A stretch of DNA of 64,000 bases from Anthonomus grandis grandis (GCF_022605725.1 NC_065551.1:13640001-13704000), one strand, 5' to 3'; shown: positions 1 through 12,115, counted from the first letter of the stretch. The notes: a model not told the origin generated them from the sequence alone. Translations and numbers: made by a program.

Positions 1-1197
1 AGTCAAACGAGGGAAGTGATAGCAAACATTTACAGGTAAGTTATAGTAATTTATTTTAAAAAAAGTGAAATTCATTGTGCCTCTTAAAAACACAGTAGTT
101 TATATTATATTTTATTGCTTTTTGTATACCAACTATGCATTCAAAATGTTGTTATTAGGATTTGCGATGAAGAAGCTGCAAATAATTCGATGAAATTGCC
201 TCTTAAGCGTAAGCTTAATCGCGTTTCCCTTTATACCGGAGTCTCCGTATCATCTGTGAGAAAAATTCACAAGGAAGATGAAGAAAGGCGACAAAATAAC
301 CCTGATGAAATATTAGCCAGTCCAGGGAAAAAACGGCCACGGAAAACTGTCGTCGAAAAAGATGACAGTTTTCATTTTCAAATAGTTAGGCATTGTATCA
401 CCAGATTTTCCCTGGAATAAAAACTGCTTCCGACAACTAGAAAGTTGTTAAGAAAATTAAAAGAAGAGGCAAATTTGTCTTATTCCAGGGAAACGCTTCG
501 GCTTTTATTAAAGTCAAATAGCTTTTTTTGGCTTAAGTGTCAAAATAAGAGGAAAATCTTAATGGAGAGGCCCAATATTCTTTCCTGGAGATACAAATAT
601 CTTCGCGAAATACGAAAATATCGTGAAGAAGGCCGAAACATTATTTACTTGGACGAAACTTGGGTGGATAACGATTTGACGTTCAAGAAATGTTGGCAGA
701 GCGATACGGTTACTGGTGTTTTAAAAAATATTAGTTCAACGGGTAAGCATACAATACAAAACAGTGTGTAAGTTACAGTCATATATTTTTCACGGGCAAG
801 AACCCGTTAAATTTGAGAAATATATATATTTTAAATGATATTTTAGGTCGGCTAATAATTGTTCATGCAGGTTCCGACAAGGGTTTTGTGGACAATGCCT
901 GTTTAATATTTAAAGCCGGATTGGCCACAGGTGATTACCATGGCCAAATGAATAGGGAAAATTTTACTAGATGGCTCACGGAAAAACGTCTCCTAAATAT
1001 ACCTGCCAATTCGGTAATAGTGTTAGACAATGCTCCTTATCATTCGGTTCAGGAGGATAAAACCCCAACAAAATCCTCTTTAAAAAGAGATATAATCGCC
1101 TGGTTAACTAAGAAAGGTAGCTATAACAACTTAATTAAGACTTTTGAACTGATAAATTTTAAATTTTAAATATATAAATGTACCTACATAATATGTA

Positions 1198-3761
1198 CCG
1201 GGTGTACAACTAAGAGAGGTCGCCGGCCATATCTCAGTAACTAGTCATCCCACAGCATAGGGAAAAAAATATTTTTCATAAAAGCGGCGAAGAGAAATCG
1301 TTGGAAATTATTTACAAGTTCGTACGATGACCGCTAGGGGGCGTAATACAACATTGAAATAGAAAAAGTTGGTTTTATTGAAAATATTGAAAGTAAATCC
1401 TAGAGAAGAATGATGCCATTTTAAAGTATGATAAGTTCTAAACATGTTTTATTTCAAACTTTTTTTTTTAATCTGTCAAATAATAGGTGGGGGAAGGGTT
1501 GAATATTTATATCTAAAATTCTTGATAACCTTGGATTGGCCTAACGAATTTTAACGAGCTTACTTTTGTTTTAAAGGATAATTATTAGGCTTTTATGTGG
1601 TATAATTACTTAGCCGTTTTAGTTATTTTGTTGAGCGCTAGAGGGGGTTTTGTTTTAATTTGTATTTTTTCAGCGATTTTTTGGAAAATATTTAATACAA
1701 CGACTTAATTTTTTTCACTTAGGCTAAAAGAGCATGAAAAAACATAGAAACTGGCGCAAACCGCAACTTGATATCTTATTTAACTTCGAAATTTCAAATT
1801 TAAATATTTTTGAACAATGAAATCTGTCGCCGCGCTGGCATTATTGCGTCACATAGTCAATAGTAAGCTTAGGAAACAAATGAATTTGATAAATCTTTTC
1901 GGGGCCATGATAAAACGTTTATGATCGATGTTCAATGTAACGCCGAAGACAGTTTTTGAAATCATTTAAGTTTTTAAAAATGCCAAAAGTAATTCCAAAC
2001 GACATAGCTTTTGATACGCTAGCAGTGCATTTTGAGTTAATGCAAAATGCACGCATTGCAGCCCGTATATATGCTCAAAGATATCCTGACAGAAGACACA
2101 TCATAGAGTCTTTACCGGTTTAGCTACCAGGCTAAGAAATACTAAAATTATTCGCGGCAATATTCATCGAAGACGAAGGCGAGGACGCATAGAGGCAAAC
2201 GTTATAAATATTTTGGCATATATTGAAATAAACCCTTACATAAGCATCCGAAATATTTCTAGGAAATTGGGAATATCCCTCGGTACAGTAAAAAATATTT
2301 TGAAAGAGCACAGGTACCTATTTTAATTTTTTACAACACTAATAAGCATCCTAATATCTAATATTTATTGTTTTTTACTTAGACATCATCCATATCACGT
2401 GGCTCTGCACCAGGCGCTTCTCGAAAAAGACTTTGATAACAGAGTCAATTTCTGTCATTGGCTGTTGAACATGGTTAGAGAAGATACCCGATTTATCTTG
2501 AAGATATTATGGACGGACGAGGCATCATTTACCAGTGATGGTGGTGTAAACCTGCATAAGCTGCATTATTGGGCAGAAGAAAATCCCTGTTGGATCCGCG
2601 AGACTCAACACCAAGGCAGATGGACTGTAAATGTGTGGTGCGGCATTATTAGCGGAAAAAATATTGATCCTTTCATTGTCAATCAAACACTTTCTGGTAA
2701 TGTTTATTTAAATTTTTTGGAAAATGACCTCCCGGGGTTACTGGAAGATGTTGATTTGGAAACAAGAGGGCAAATAATTTTCCAACATGATAGTTGCCCT
2801 GCACATTTTGCAGTTTAAGTTCGTCAATACTTAACTAGACACTGTAACTGTTAACTAGACACAGTAATACTTAACTGTAACTGTTTCTAGATTTTTATCT
2901 ATGGGGAAGGATTAAAGATTTAGTTTTTGCCACCCCACCCAAAACACAGAAGGACATGCAGGACCGAATACGCAATGCAATAAATTTCTTATCCACAGCA
3001 GAAATCCAGACAGCGGTTCTGTCAACGACACAACGACTTCGACTGTGTATTAAAAATTAAGGAAAACAGTTTGACCATCTAGGACACCATTAAAAATATA
3101 AAACAGTTTATTTATTACAAAAATTTGAGTTTTATTTTTATTATTCAAAAACATTTTAATTAATAATTTCGGAATAAAATAAGATATCGACTTGCGGTTT
3201 GCGCTAGTTTTCATGTTTTTTCATGCTTTTTTAGCCTAAATGAAAAAAATTACATCATTGTATTTAATATTTGCCAGAAAATCGCTGAAAAAGTCCAAAA
3301 TAACACAAACCGCCCTCTAGCGCACAACAAAATAACTAAGTCGGCTAAGTAATTATACCACATAAAAGCCTGATAGTTATTCTTGAAAACAAAAGCAAGC
3401 TCGTTAAAATTGGTTAGGCCAATCAAGAGTTATCAACAATTTTAGATATAAATATTCAACCCTTCCCCCACCTATTATTTGACAGATTAGAAAAAAAAGT
3501 TTGAAATAAAAAATGTTTAGAACTTATCATACTTTAAAATGGCATAATTCTTCTCTAGGATTTACTTTCAATATTTTCAATAAAACCAATTTTTTCTATT
3601 TCAATGTTGTATTACGCCCCCTAGCGGTCATCGTACGAACTTGTAAATAATGTCCAACGATTTCTCTTCGCCGCTTTTATAAAAAAATATTTTTTTCCCT
3701 ATGCTGTGGGATGACTAGTTACTGAGATATGGCCGGCGACCTCTCTTAGTTGTACACCCGG
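1198..3761 (+). mobile_element. Mariner-like (DUF4817/DDE_3) transposon inside an intron
   Basis: The 2564 bp element starts CCGGGTGTACAACTAAGAG and ends with the complement of that sequence, flanked by TA on both sides (1196-1197, 3762-3763), the Tc1/mariner target-site signature. The terminal inverted repeats are very long, about 1198-1795 against 3170-3761, and only slightly diverged. The interior holds one degenerate transposase on the plus strand. It sits in the third intron of the surrounding DDE_3 gene. Confidence 0.9.
1981..3060 (+). pseudogene. Mariner-like transposase with DUF4817-like N-terminus, degenerate
   Basis: Starts MPKVIPNDIAFD. The N-terminal region ARIAARIYAQRYPDRRH matches the DUF4817 helix-turn-helix seen before DDE_3 domains in insect elements. 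A frameshift near 2120 is needed to continue into LATRLRNTKIIRGNI. A probable intron (about 2312-2383) joins NILKEHR to HHPYHVALHQ. D1 is in ILWTDEASF (2505-2531) and D2 in IIFQHDSCPAHF (near 2776-2811). The stretch expected to carry WPPRSPDL is replaced by a TTAACTAGACA-type short repeat (2828-2885). The frame then resumes at DFYLWGRIKDLVF and runs to IKN-stop at 3060. Not functional as it stands. Confidence 0.8.
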
Positions 3762-4243
3762 TACATACACGGTGAGCTAATGAAAACTTTCCACCCCAGT
3801 TTCTTCAGATATTTTCTTTAAAAAAAAATTTTTGATGATCATTTTTTGACTTCAGGCGAACAAATTTATTTGGTATTTTCAATCCCTTAACTCTAACTCC
3901 CATGCGGGGGTGACTATCAACCCCATATTATTATGTATTACATATACTATATGTTATAGGTATAAGTCAGGATGCAAGTGCAAGAAAATTTGATCTTTTC
4001 GATTTGGTTTTACGCCACAAACCACCTGGTGAACAAAAAAATTATATAGTAGATCGGATTATAAGGTCCCATGGGCATACTCCATTAAAAACACCGCCTT
4101 ATTTATACGAGTTAAACCCAATAGGAAATGAGGACAGTGACACTAATGGCAGTAGTAGTGAAGACGATAGTGAATACGAGGCTGAAGGTAAAGAAAACGA
4201 GCTCGCTTATTTCACCAGTGAAAATAAAAACATGTTTAAGTGA

Positions 4244-4639
4244 AGTGTGTGAGACTTGAACTTTTACTTGACTGAAAAAAAATTAACATAAATAACAGTA
4301 AACAAAAAATTAGGTAAGTTATTTACCTTATATTTTTCTCAAATTACCTTACTTTTTCGGAAATACCAAAAAGAGTGAAAATTTCGCATAAAAAAACATA
4401 AAAATTTCTGTTCCTAGTTTAACCGAACTTTTATCATTGCCAAAACGCTTATGCTGTTCGTTTTAGCCTGTGACGTTGATTGTGGGACACCCCGTAAACC
4501 AAAAAAAAAAAGCACTTATTTCTAAAACCATAAAACATACAAATGAATAATTAATTAGGAAAATTTATTCTGATAAATTTTAAAATTATTTTCCTTAAAT
4601 CGAATTTAAATAGTTTCACATAATACCATACGCCACTGT
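4244..4639. other. Interval without a recognised gene
   Basis: AT-rich sequence following the DDE_3 pseudogene, with an A-rich run at 4501-4511 just after GGGACACCCCGTAAACC. I see no coding signal and no paired terminal repeat. Confidence 0.5.
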
Positions 4640-6480
4640 CCATTTTATGAATGAAGTCGGCCATGTTGTCTCCACTACTGCATTCCCCTTACCTCAGGCC
4701 GAAGTGTTTCAGATCCGTCTGCCACACTGTATATATCGCCTCCTCCCGCTCGTCCAATATCGACTTGTACGAAATATTTAGCCTTTCCGTGCATTTTTAT
4801 GATCAGGTGATCTTTGTTGGGGATTTTAAGATTGATTTCTTAAGGCAATATTAATCTAGAACTAAACTTGAAAGACTTCTTGAAATATTTCATTTAAAGC
4901 ATGTAGTTGCAGAACCCACTCAAACGAACTTTTATACAAAGAACTCTAGTCTAATTGATATTATTATAACAAATCAAGATCTTTCAATTTTTTCATTTAA
5001 CAAGATTATGTGATCCAATCAGAACATAGTATTTTGGGTCTTAAATTTTAAAAATTGTGCAATACCATTAACGTACGTCTCATAGAAACTATGAAAATAT
5101 ACTATTAACAAAAAAACGTTAAGGAAAGGAATAACGCTCGCCGTAGATTTATGAAAGATAAAAGTTAAGCACACCTTCAATTCAATAGAGAACTTAGAAA
5201 TTATAGATAGAATGTCTCCAAAATATGAGAGAGAATTTTGGAAGGATGCACATTGTTTAAAGTCTTAATTATTATTAGTACTGTATTAGTACACACGACA
5301 TCTAACGAAAAAATAGTATGTTATAAAACAAATTGGCATTCCAATATAAAGTCTTTCTTAAAATTTTCTCTAATGGATCCATTAAGTTTAATTAATATAA
5401 TAAAAGACTACATTATAGCGGAGGCCTCAGTTTGTCCAAGAGACTTACTTATTTACTTGTGATACTGTATAAAACACAATCTGGAAAAAAGCTATCATAA
5501 GACAGATCAGTTAATTATCCCAAAGACTTTAAGGACCTTAGGCCTATTAATATACTACCACTGGTGTCCAAAACTTTAGAAAGATTTATTCATCAACAAA
5601 TTTGTCATTTTGTTAACTTGTACAATATAATTTTTTTAGTTTTTGGAAGAACTCTAGCACCCCTGCAAATCTAGTATACCTTCTCAATAAATGTAGACTG
5701 AATAACATCCTTTGTTCTGCTAGATTTTAGAGGAGCTTTCGCTACACTTGCCATGGGGCCATTGCTAGATTCGCTGTGTTGCAGATATGAAATCTTGTCT
5801 AAATCAATTGTATACTTCATTTATATACCTCATTTTCACGTCAAAACCTCCCTGTAACAGAGAAGCAATTTGATTAAGATCTAGAGAATATACAGAGCCT
5901 TTCTAGAGATCATAATATGGAATTAAATATTTTTCAATCATCGGTGATGAAACTTTTTTCAATTTTCACCTACAAACTCATAATACTTATGAATATACCC
6001 TATCACAAAAACTTATGAGTATACGTTGATTGTAATATTTAATATCACCCTCACAAAATAAACACAAAGATGCCTACGTGCATTTAAGAAAACTTACGTG
6101 TTGAAAAATGCAACACAATTTGTTTTATTACTGTTTGACTAATGCAATGTTCTTTACTTTGGTTCATTTACTGAAGATTTTGCCTGTGCAATACAAAAGA
6201 AATACCATACGGTCTTCATGAAATTCTTTTTCATATCAGAAATCATATTTCTCCTTACCTAAATAATATGATCCTGAATGTGCAAAATCGCAATAAATAT
6301 CACATGTATTATTTTATTTATAAAGTTATAAAAGCTGGACAACCATCATATTTAGCCGACAATTTTAAAAATTATCTGCATCCGCAGAATACTAGGATAC
6401 ATAAATTTATTAAGGGTGCCACAGCACAGATTGTTAAATTATCAAGCCTTTTATATTTGTCACATCTCAACAGTTGAGGA
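4640..6480 (+). pseudogene. LINE relic A: endonuclease, RT and C-terminal fragments
   Basis: Heavily mutated non-LTR retrotransposon. Fragments read in order: EN-like VIFVGDFKIDFL (near 4810), then FHLKHVVAEPTQTN and SLIDIIITNQ (near 4900-4980), then RT fingers DLRPINILPLVSKTLERF (near 5530-5585), then the post-RT segment AGQPSYLADNFKNYLHPQNT (near 6335-6395). All are on the plus strand but need many frameshifts. The C-terminal type segment lies upstream of another RT domain, so this is a separate copy from the next relic. Confidence 0.7.
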
Positions 6481-6539
6481 CAACTAGGATGGCAGAACTG
6501 TCGAATAAAACTGCCGAAATCGTAAAGTATTAATTTGCC

Positions 6540-8205
6540 ATTTATTGCATTTATAAACTATGTCTATGAAATAATTCGAAATATTCGGTCAAATACCTCA
6601 GGTTGCGATGGCATTTCGTTACATGCTACACCTTTGTCTGGCGCAGATTATTGACCATATAACAAATATAAATTCTTGTGTAGAATCAGGCTACTTTCCA
6701 CAGCCTTAATATGTAATCCCGAATCCCTACAGGACTTGCACCCTATAAGTTTATTGCCAATAATATCGAAGGTTTTGGAAAGAGTTGTCTATGCACAGTT
6801 GTCATTTTATCTTATTGATAATAACATACTTTCAACTAAACAGTCTGGCTTTAGAGAAGGATTCAGTACAGCTACCACCCTCTTGAACATCATAGACAAC
6901 ATAATAAGGGCTCTCGATAAAAAACTGGTCATAATTTAAGTTGCCTTAGATTATTCAAAGGCTTTTGATGTAATCGATCAAGACTTGTTAGTCGTCAAGT
7001 TAAAGTTTTATAATTGCAATGAAGTTGTTCTTTCTTTTTTCAAGTCCTATCTCTGGAATCGTACTTAATGAGTACGTGTCAATAACAATTACTCCAATTC
7101 AAAAAACATAATTTCTGGATTTCGTCAAGGATCGATTCCAGGAGCTCTTTTATTCTTGGTATATACTTCGGATCTTCCTTTAGTCGTAAAGAGCTCTGAG
7201 GTGTACCAGTACGCTGACGATACTAAGTTAATTCATTATTTTGATCCAGATAACATAGAACAGGCTTCTGAAAGTATAAATAGAGACCTAAGCTTAATCT
7301 TGCGCTACTCGAAAGAACACAATATTAATATTAATGCCAATAAGACTAACGTTTTACTTTTTGCCAATAAAAATCGTTGTGCTAACGTTGAAAAAAATAT
7401 ATACATTCAATATGATAATAACCCCTTGGCTTTAGCTGAGAGCGTCAAGATTCTACCTTTAACTATTAATTCTTCTTTAAGATTCCAAGGACATATTAGT
7501 GCTGTCTTGCAGATTTGCTATTTGCGTATGCGTTTGCTCTATGCTAACAAACATATTTTAAATTTTAAGACAAGAAAAAAACTCTCAGTATCGTTAGTGT
7601 TATCCATTTTAAATTACTGTTTTATCGTTTACTATCTTTGTCTTTTTTATTATGTGTCCATATATATCTATCGATTGCAGTGGCTAAAAATGTCATTTCT
7701 TCTTAAGTTTCATTTTCTTACATTGATGTATCGGCTCTATAAAAACCAAAAGCCAAAATATCTGTTAGAGAAATTAATTCCAAGAAATGCGATTCATGAT
7801 AGAGATATAAGACATAAGACTCTGACATTGCCACACCATAGCAAAGCTCTTTTCTCACGTAGTTATACTTACATTGCCGTAACAATTTATAATCGATTTA
7901 AACCTAATTTTTCAATACCAATCTCGCTTTAAAAATGACTATAAAACTTTGTTCTTGGAGGAATAATTGCACAATTAGTTTATTGTTCTCTGCGGATTTA
8001 CAAATGTATTTAATTAATTTTTTTCTCTCAATTTGTTCTTTGGTTAATTTTTATATTACTATTACTGCTTGTTTGTGAAAACATGCATTATTATTATTAG
8101 GGTTAAGAGATAAAAGTAGCTTTAGCTAATCTTTGTCTTTTTGGGCAAATGTAATGTAATGTGCATTTGATACCAAATAAAGACATATTTATTTATTTAT
8201 TTATA
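6540..8205 (+). pseudogene. LINE relic B: RT domain, C-terminus and 3' tail
   Basis: RT fingers ISLLPIISKVLERVVYAQL and QSGFREGFSTATTLL are at 6676-6939. The palm continues as LDYSKAFDVIDQDLL, then GFRQGSIPGALLFLVYTSDL and YQYADDTKLIHYF (YADD near 7209). The C-terminal part is the 258-residue frame at 7156-7932. Stops and shifts separate the pieces, so it is dead. The 3' end carries ACCAAATAAAG followed by a short TTTA repeat at about 8188-8205, a microsatellite-like LINE tail. Confidence 0.8.
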
Positions 8206-8499
8206 TACAATTACTTGCTAGATGCTCAAAAAAATAGTATCACTCAAAATAAAAAACATAAAATATTGTCTGTCGAGCCCCTCACCGACCATCTTGTTTT
8301 AAATAATATTTTCATTTGTATTTTGAAACCTTTTTCTTTCATATTTTACCTTCCCGCATACACAACCCTTCATTGCCTTATCTATTTATTCAATTATTCG
8401 GTTATTTATTATACATCTGTATGTACACCAAATTTCCATCGAAAATTGTATGGTGTAAAAAATTGTATTGTATGGTATAGTATAAATGTATATATTATA
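8206..8499. other. AT-rich spacer between two convergent LINE tails
   Basis: No coding evidence. The plus-strand LINE B tail lies to the left and the minus-strand LINE C tail to the right, so the spacer is flanked tail-to-tail. Confidence 0.5.
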
Positions 8500-8684
8500 T
8501 ATTTATATATTTATTTATTCATGCCAAAAAGTATAAAGCTTTTACACAAGTCAGTCAAAAATATAACTCCAAATAAAAGTATTAAACTGTAAAATTCGTT
8601 TTACCTAAGAACAAAAATAAAACACATATAAGCCTAAAAAGTAATGCTTAAAAACACTTAACACTAAAAGTCAAGAGACCCAGC

Positions 8685-11480
8685 CTATGCAATAGCACTG
8701 AAATTTGAGCTCAGGAATTCCTCAAATGAATAAAAAGCATTGGTGACTAAAAAATGTTTTACCTTTGTCTTATAAGCATTAAGAGGCAAATCCTTAACGG
8801 AGACCGGCAGGACATTAAAGAACTTAATTCCATAATAAGACACGCCATTACGGGTACGCTCGAGTCCCCTAAATGGTGCCACCAAGGAGCCGCTATTTCT
8901 GGTGTCATGACTGTGAGTGCTAGCATGAGTCGCAAACCTGGGTAGGTTTTCCCTAATGAATACAAGGCACAGAAGTATGAAGGCGCTTGGTAAGGTGAGA
9001 ACTCTCAGAAGCCTGAAGTGGACCCTACAACAATCCCTGTATCCAATCTGCGCAATCACTCGCAGACATCGACGTTGCAATGCAAAAATCCTGGGCATAT
9101 GCGCTGAATGACCCCAGTTTAGTAAGTTATACGTCATTAGAGAGTGAAAATATCCAAAGTAAGCTGTCCTGAGAGTACCTGCGGAGACAGACCCAGACAA
9201 ATTGCGAATCAGGAAAGTACACCTTGATAATTTGGTTGACAATTCATCTATGTGACCTTGCCACGTCAAACCACTATCCAATCTAACACCCAGAAAATCC
9301 ACAGACACACCTAAAGATTGTTGCTGGGAATCAACGTCCCGAAGGGAAAAAATTATATTTTGAGTTTTGGACTCATTTAAGCACACTCTATTGGAAACGG
9401 CCCGGTCTCTAAACTGAGTACAAGATTCTTGAGCCTTGAGCGAAATGTTTGCGCAACTCCTATTAGTACACAGGGATGTAGTATCATCAGCATACAAATA
9501 GAAAGTGCAATCAGGGTGACAAGTTGGTAGGTCATTAATAAATATAAGAAACAGGATAGGCCCGAGAACGGATCTCTGAGGCACTCCATGCTCAATCGAC
9601 AAACTCTGAGACCTACATCTCCCAAAACAAACAAATTGACTTCGGTCACTCAAGTAGGACTGTAGCAGTGACAGACTTCTCGAACAAAATTTGTAGTGGT
9701 TGAGCTTTTGAAGAAGAATATGATGCTCCACACAATCAAAAGCCCTAGATAAATCGTAAAATGAGGCTTGGGAGTACAGAGCACTTTCAAACCCGTCAAG
9801 CACCACGTCACACAGGTTCTGGACCGCACCAGTGGTGGAGTGTTTCTTTCTAAACCCATGTTGGTTCACATAAAATAAAGAGTTTTGTTCAAAATACTCC
9901 TCTATTTGAGTCTTGAGTAAAGACTCAAAAATCTTTCCAATGATAGGCACCAGAGAAATGGGACGGTAGTTTTCAACATCCACTTTTGAACCCTTTTTGT
10001 GAATAGAAATGACCTTAGCAATTTTAAGACAGGATGGGAATGTGCTCTCAAAGATAGCCATGTTGATTAGTTTGGTCAGGGGAACAATAATTAAATTCTT
10101 AATAGTCTTTATGAGTCTGATATTCAAATCATATGGATCATTGCTTGCACTATTCTTCATGCCATCAATCACCTGACGGACCTGGATGAAAGTAACTTCG
10201 GCAAAGGAAAAGCCGGGTCCGCAAGGGCCAGTCAAATAAGCTAAAGGATTTTTGGGAGGCAGAGGAAGAGTCTCTTTTAGTTTGGCAGGAACATTCACGA
10301 AAGATTCATAAAAATGGCTGGCATTAATATCACTCAGCTCCGATTCCTTTACGCTAGGGTTCAGAGCTGTAATTACCCTCCACAATGCCCGGACAGGGTT
10401 ACTTGACTGGCTAATGAAGTTGTCATTGACCTTTCTCCTCCTTGTCTGAATTTCAAGCCGGTATTTGATACGGTAGGTGCGGATAGTATCACTTGATATC
10501 AAATTGGGGTATTGTTTACCAGCCCGTCTTAAGAAACAGAGCCGTTCTCTCATCTCCCTGAGAGACTCATCAAACCACTTAGAAGCAGCTGAGCGCCTGG
10601 CGGTATTCGCTGATTTTGACTTCAGTGGAAAACACATTAAATAAGCCTCGCTCAGAGATTTAACAAAAGAATTAAAAGAGATATCAACATCACTAGTATT
10701 GCCAATGAAGTCCCAATCAAAGTTCTCCACCGCATTATAAAAATTTAACAACCCCCAATCTGTCATAGGGCGGTAACATATACGAACAGCGTCACCTCGA
10801 ACGGGGATGCTCTGTTTAAATTGAAACACAATTCCCAAGTGATCAGACAATGATGGATCACAAATATTAGCATTACAATTGGAACTGGAGACAGTTGTAA
10901 AAATATTATCCAGACAATTCGAACCCCTCGTAGCACCTCTAGCAACTGGATAAAGCCCAAAGCAAGAAAACAAATCAACAACCCTCCTCGACTGTGTCTG
11001 GTTTAGATTAAACTTAACATTAAAGTCACCAGTGATGACATATTTTTTGTTAATTGTTAAGCTAGCAAGAAAGCCCTCCAGACAACTGAGAAAGTTGTCG
11101 AGATCGCCCAGTGGAGATCTATAGATAGTAAATATGAGAAACTCACCATGTTGGATCCCCGCAATCTCAAAATCCACCTCACATGCTACTCCTTGGGGCA
11201 GAATACTGACAGACTCACAATTTAATCCATCACGCACATATATGCATACCCCGCCATGATTTCTGTTTATCCTACAAAATTTGGAAACAAGATTAAATCC
11301 GTGTATATGGGTTACACCAATTTCCGCCTCAGACAGCCAGTGCTCATTGAAACAAAGGATATTAATATTGAGGTTCGATTCGAGGTATGCCTCAAGCTCT
11401 GGGACTTTAGAACGTAGAGATTGAATATTAAGATGAAGTATAACATTAAAATTAAAATTATAAAGTTCACTAGCATGCAT
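8685..11480 (-). CDS. LINE ORF2: AP-like endonuclease plus reverse transcriptase (931 aa)
   Basis: Nicks target DNA and copies LINE RNA. The endonuclease occupies about residues 15-225, with LHLNIQSLRSK, CFNEHWLS, VITGDFNVKFN and the terminal SLSDHLGIVF motif. The RT follows: VENYRPISLVPIIGKIFES, QHGFRKKHSTTGAV, YDLSRAFDCVEHHILLQKL, GVPQRSVLGPILFLIFINDL and the catalytic LYADDTTSL. The usual VPQGSVLGP has Arg in place of Gly. The frame is uninterrupted and of normal length for the class. The start ATG (11478-11480) overlaps the ORF1 stop as TAATG, suggesting coupled translation. This may be a recently active copy. Confidence 0.9.
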   Translation of the reverse strand: MHASELYNFNFNVILHLNIQSLRSKVPELEAYLESNLNINILCFNEHWLSEAEIGVTHIHGFNLVSKFCRINRNHGGVCIYVRDGLNCESVSILPQGVACEVDFEIAGIQHGEFLIFTIYRSPLGDLDNFLSCLEGFLASLTINKKYVITGDFNVKFNLNQTQSRRVVDLFSCFGLYPVARGATRGSNCLDNIFTTVSSSNCNANICDPSLSDHLGIVFQFKQSIPVRGDAVRICYRPMTDWGLLNFYNAVENFDWDFIGNTSDVDISFNSFVKSLSEAYLMCFPLKSKSANTARRSAASKWFDESLREMRERLCFLRRAGKQYPNLISSDTIRTYRIKYRLEIQTRRRKVNDNFISQSSNPVRALWRVITALNPSVKESELSDINASHFYESFVNVPAKLKETLPLPPKNPLAYLTGPCGPGFSFAEVTFIQVRQVIDGMKNSASNDPYDLNIRLIKTIKNLIIVPLTKLINMAIFESTFPSCLKIAKVISIHKKGSKVDVENYRPISLVPIIGKIFESLLKTQIEEYFEQNSLFYVNQHGFRKKHSTTGAVQNLCDVVLDGFESALYSQASFYDLSRAFDCVEHHILLQKLNHYKFCSRSLSLLQSYLSDRSQFVCFGRCRSQSLSIEHGVPQRSVLGPILFLIFINDLPTCHPDCTFYLYADDTTSLCTNRSCANISLKAQESCTQFRDRAVSNRVCLNESKTQNIIFSLRDVDSQQQSLGVSVDFLGVRLDSGLTWQGHIDELSTKLSRCTFLIRNLSGSVSAGTLRTAYFGYFHSLMTYNLLNWGHSAHMPRIFALQRRCLRVIAQIGYRDCCRVHFRLLRVLTLPSAFILLCLVFIRENLPRFATHASTHSHDTRNSGSLVAPFRGLERTRNGVSYYGIKFFNVLPVSVKDLPLNAYKTKVKHFLVTNAFYSFEEFLSSNFSAIA

Positions 11481-12115
11481 TACTTTCTTTTGTTGTAATG
11501 ATGGCGCTTTCGGTTTAAAAACTTCCTGACAACAGCACCTGAGGGCCAGACTTTGCCCTCCAGAACATCCGTCATATTAAGAGAGGAAACTCCAATTTTA
11601 AAAGATTTAATATGGTCCTGGGAAGTGGCCAGATCTTCACATACACAGCCTTTAAACCCATGAGAGTCCAGATGAGCCAAGACATCATTAACTGTATTGT
11701 CCTTGGATAGCCCGGAGAGGAAGATCCAGGAACGGTTGTCTGTGCCGTGATTACTCTTCTTACTTGGATTTGGTTTTAGGCTCGGTTTCAATGTAGGAAG
11801 CATAGCAGAGGCAACAGTCAAAGGCAGGACATTCTTCCGAGATGTATTGGAATTGCTCCCCCCAGAAAGAATCTGAGCACTGGAATTCCTGGTGACATTT
11901 ACCACGCCAGCCTTTCCCTGGTTTGGAGATGTAGGTCGCAGAGAGGGCCATGGAGCTGCCATCTTTAGTGTTGACTGGGAAGGTAAGTTGGCAAGCATGG
12001 ACACCATTTCAACATTAGTGTCCTTCAGTACTGCAATATGTTTGGTGATTTCCTGAGTTTGAAGAGTGAGTTGTTGCATTATAACATAACATAACATAAC
12101 ATTATAACGTAACAT
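11480..12115 (-). CDS. LINE ORF1 C-terminal portion (N-terminus replaced)
   Basis: RNA-binding/nucleoprotein-type ORF1. The recognisable core is WIFLSGLSKDNTVNDVLAHL followed by DLATSQDHIKSFKIGVSS and EGKVWPSGAVVRKFL, an RRM-like/C-terminal ORF1 module seen in CR1/Jockey-type LINEs. The first dozen or so residues (MLRYNVMLCYVIM) come from an ATAAC-type repeat, so the native start is missing through 5' truncation. A Ser/Asn-rich linker precedes the core. ORF2 begins on the last base of the ORF1 stop codon. Confidence 0.75.
   Translation of the reverse strand: MLRYNVMLCYVIMQQLTLQTQEITKHIAVLKDTNVEMVSMLANLPSQSTLKMAAPWPSLRPTSPNQGKAGVVNVTRNSSAQILSGGSNSNTSRKNVLPLTVASAMLPTLKPSLKPNPSKKSNHGTDNRSWIFLSGLSKDNTVNDVLAHLDSHGFKGCVCEDLATSQDHIKSFKIGVSSLNMTDVLEGKVWPSGAVVRKFLNRKRHHYNKRK

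Larger units (their letters stand above)
1..4243 (+). pseudogene. Spliced DDE_3-type transposase gene, inactivated; 5' end lies outside the window
   Basis: IS630/Tc1/mariner-like integrase (DDE_3 type), probably a multicopy transposase-derived gene. Four exons can be joined: 1-35, 159-742, 847-1116 and 3960-4243, with GT..AG introns at 36-158, 743-846 and 1117-3959. The joints keep frame: TREVIANIYR is followed by ICDEEAANNS, STG by RLIIVHAGSD, and WLTKKG by ISQDASARKFDLFDL. The first catalytic Asp is in YLDETWVDN (near 648) and the second in VIVLDNAPYHS (near 1017). A TAA at 418-420 interrupts the frame. After LPPYL-like LKTPPYLYELNPI the Glu-containing segment is missing and an acidic C-terminus (SSSEDDSEYEAEGKEN) follows directly, so the third catalytic residue is lost. 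The third intron contains a complete TIR transposon. Confidence 0.85.
8500..12115 (-). mobile_element. LINE C, 5'-truncated, with intact ORF2
   Basis: Non-LTR retrotransposon on the minus strand. It holds the C-terminal part of ORF1, a complete endonuclease/RT ORF2, a short 3' UTR and an AATAAATA-rich tail near 8495-8520. The upstream end merges into an ATAAC-type repeat at about 12078-12115, so ORF1 lacks its natural N-terminus. ORF architecture and the microsatellite-like tail suggest the CR1/Jockey group, but clade needs a phylogeny. Confidence 0.85.
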
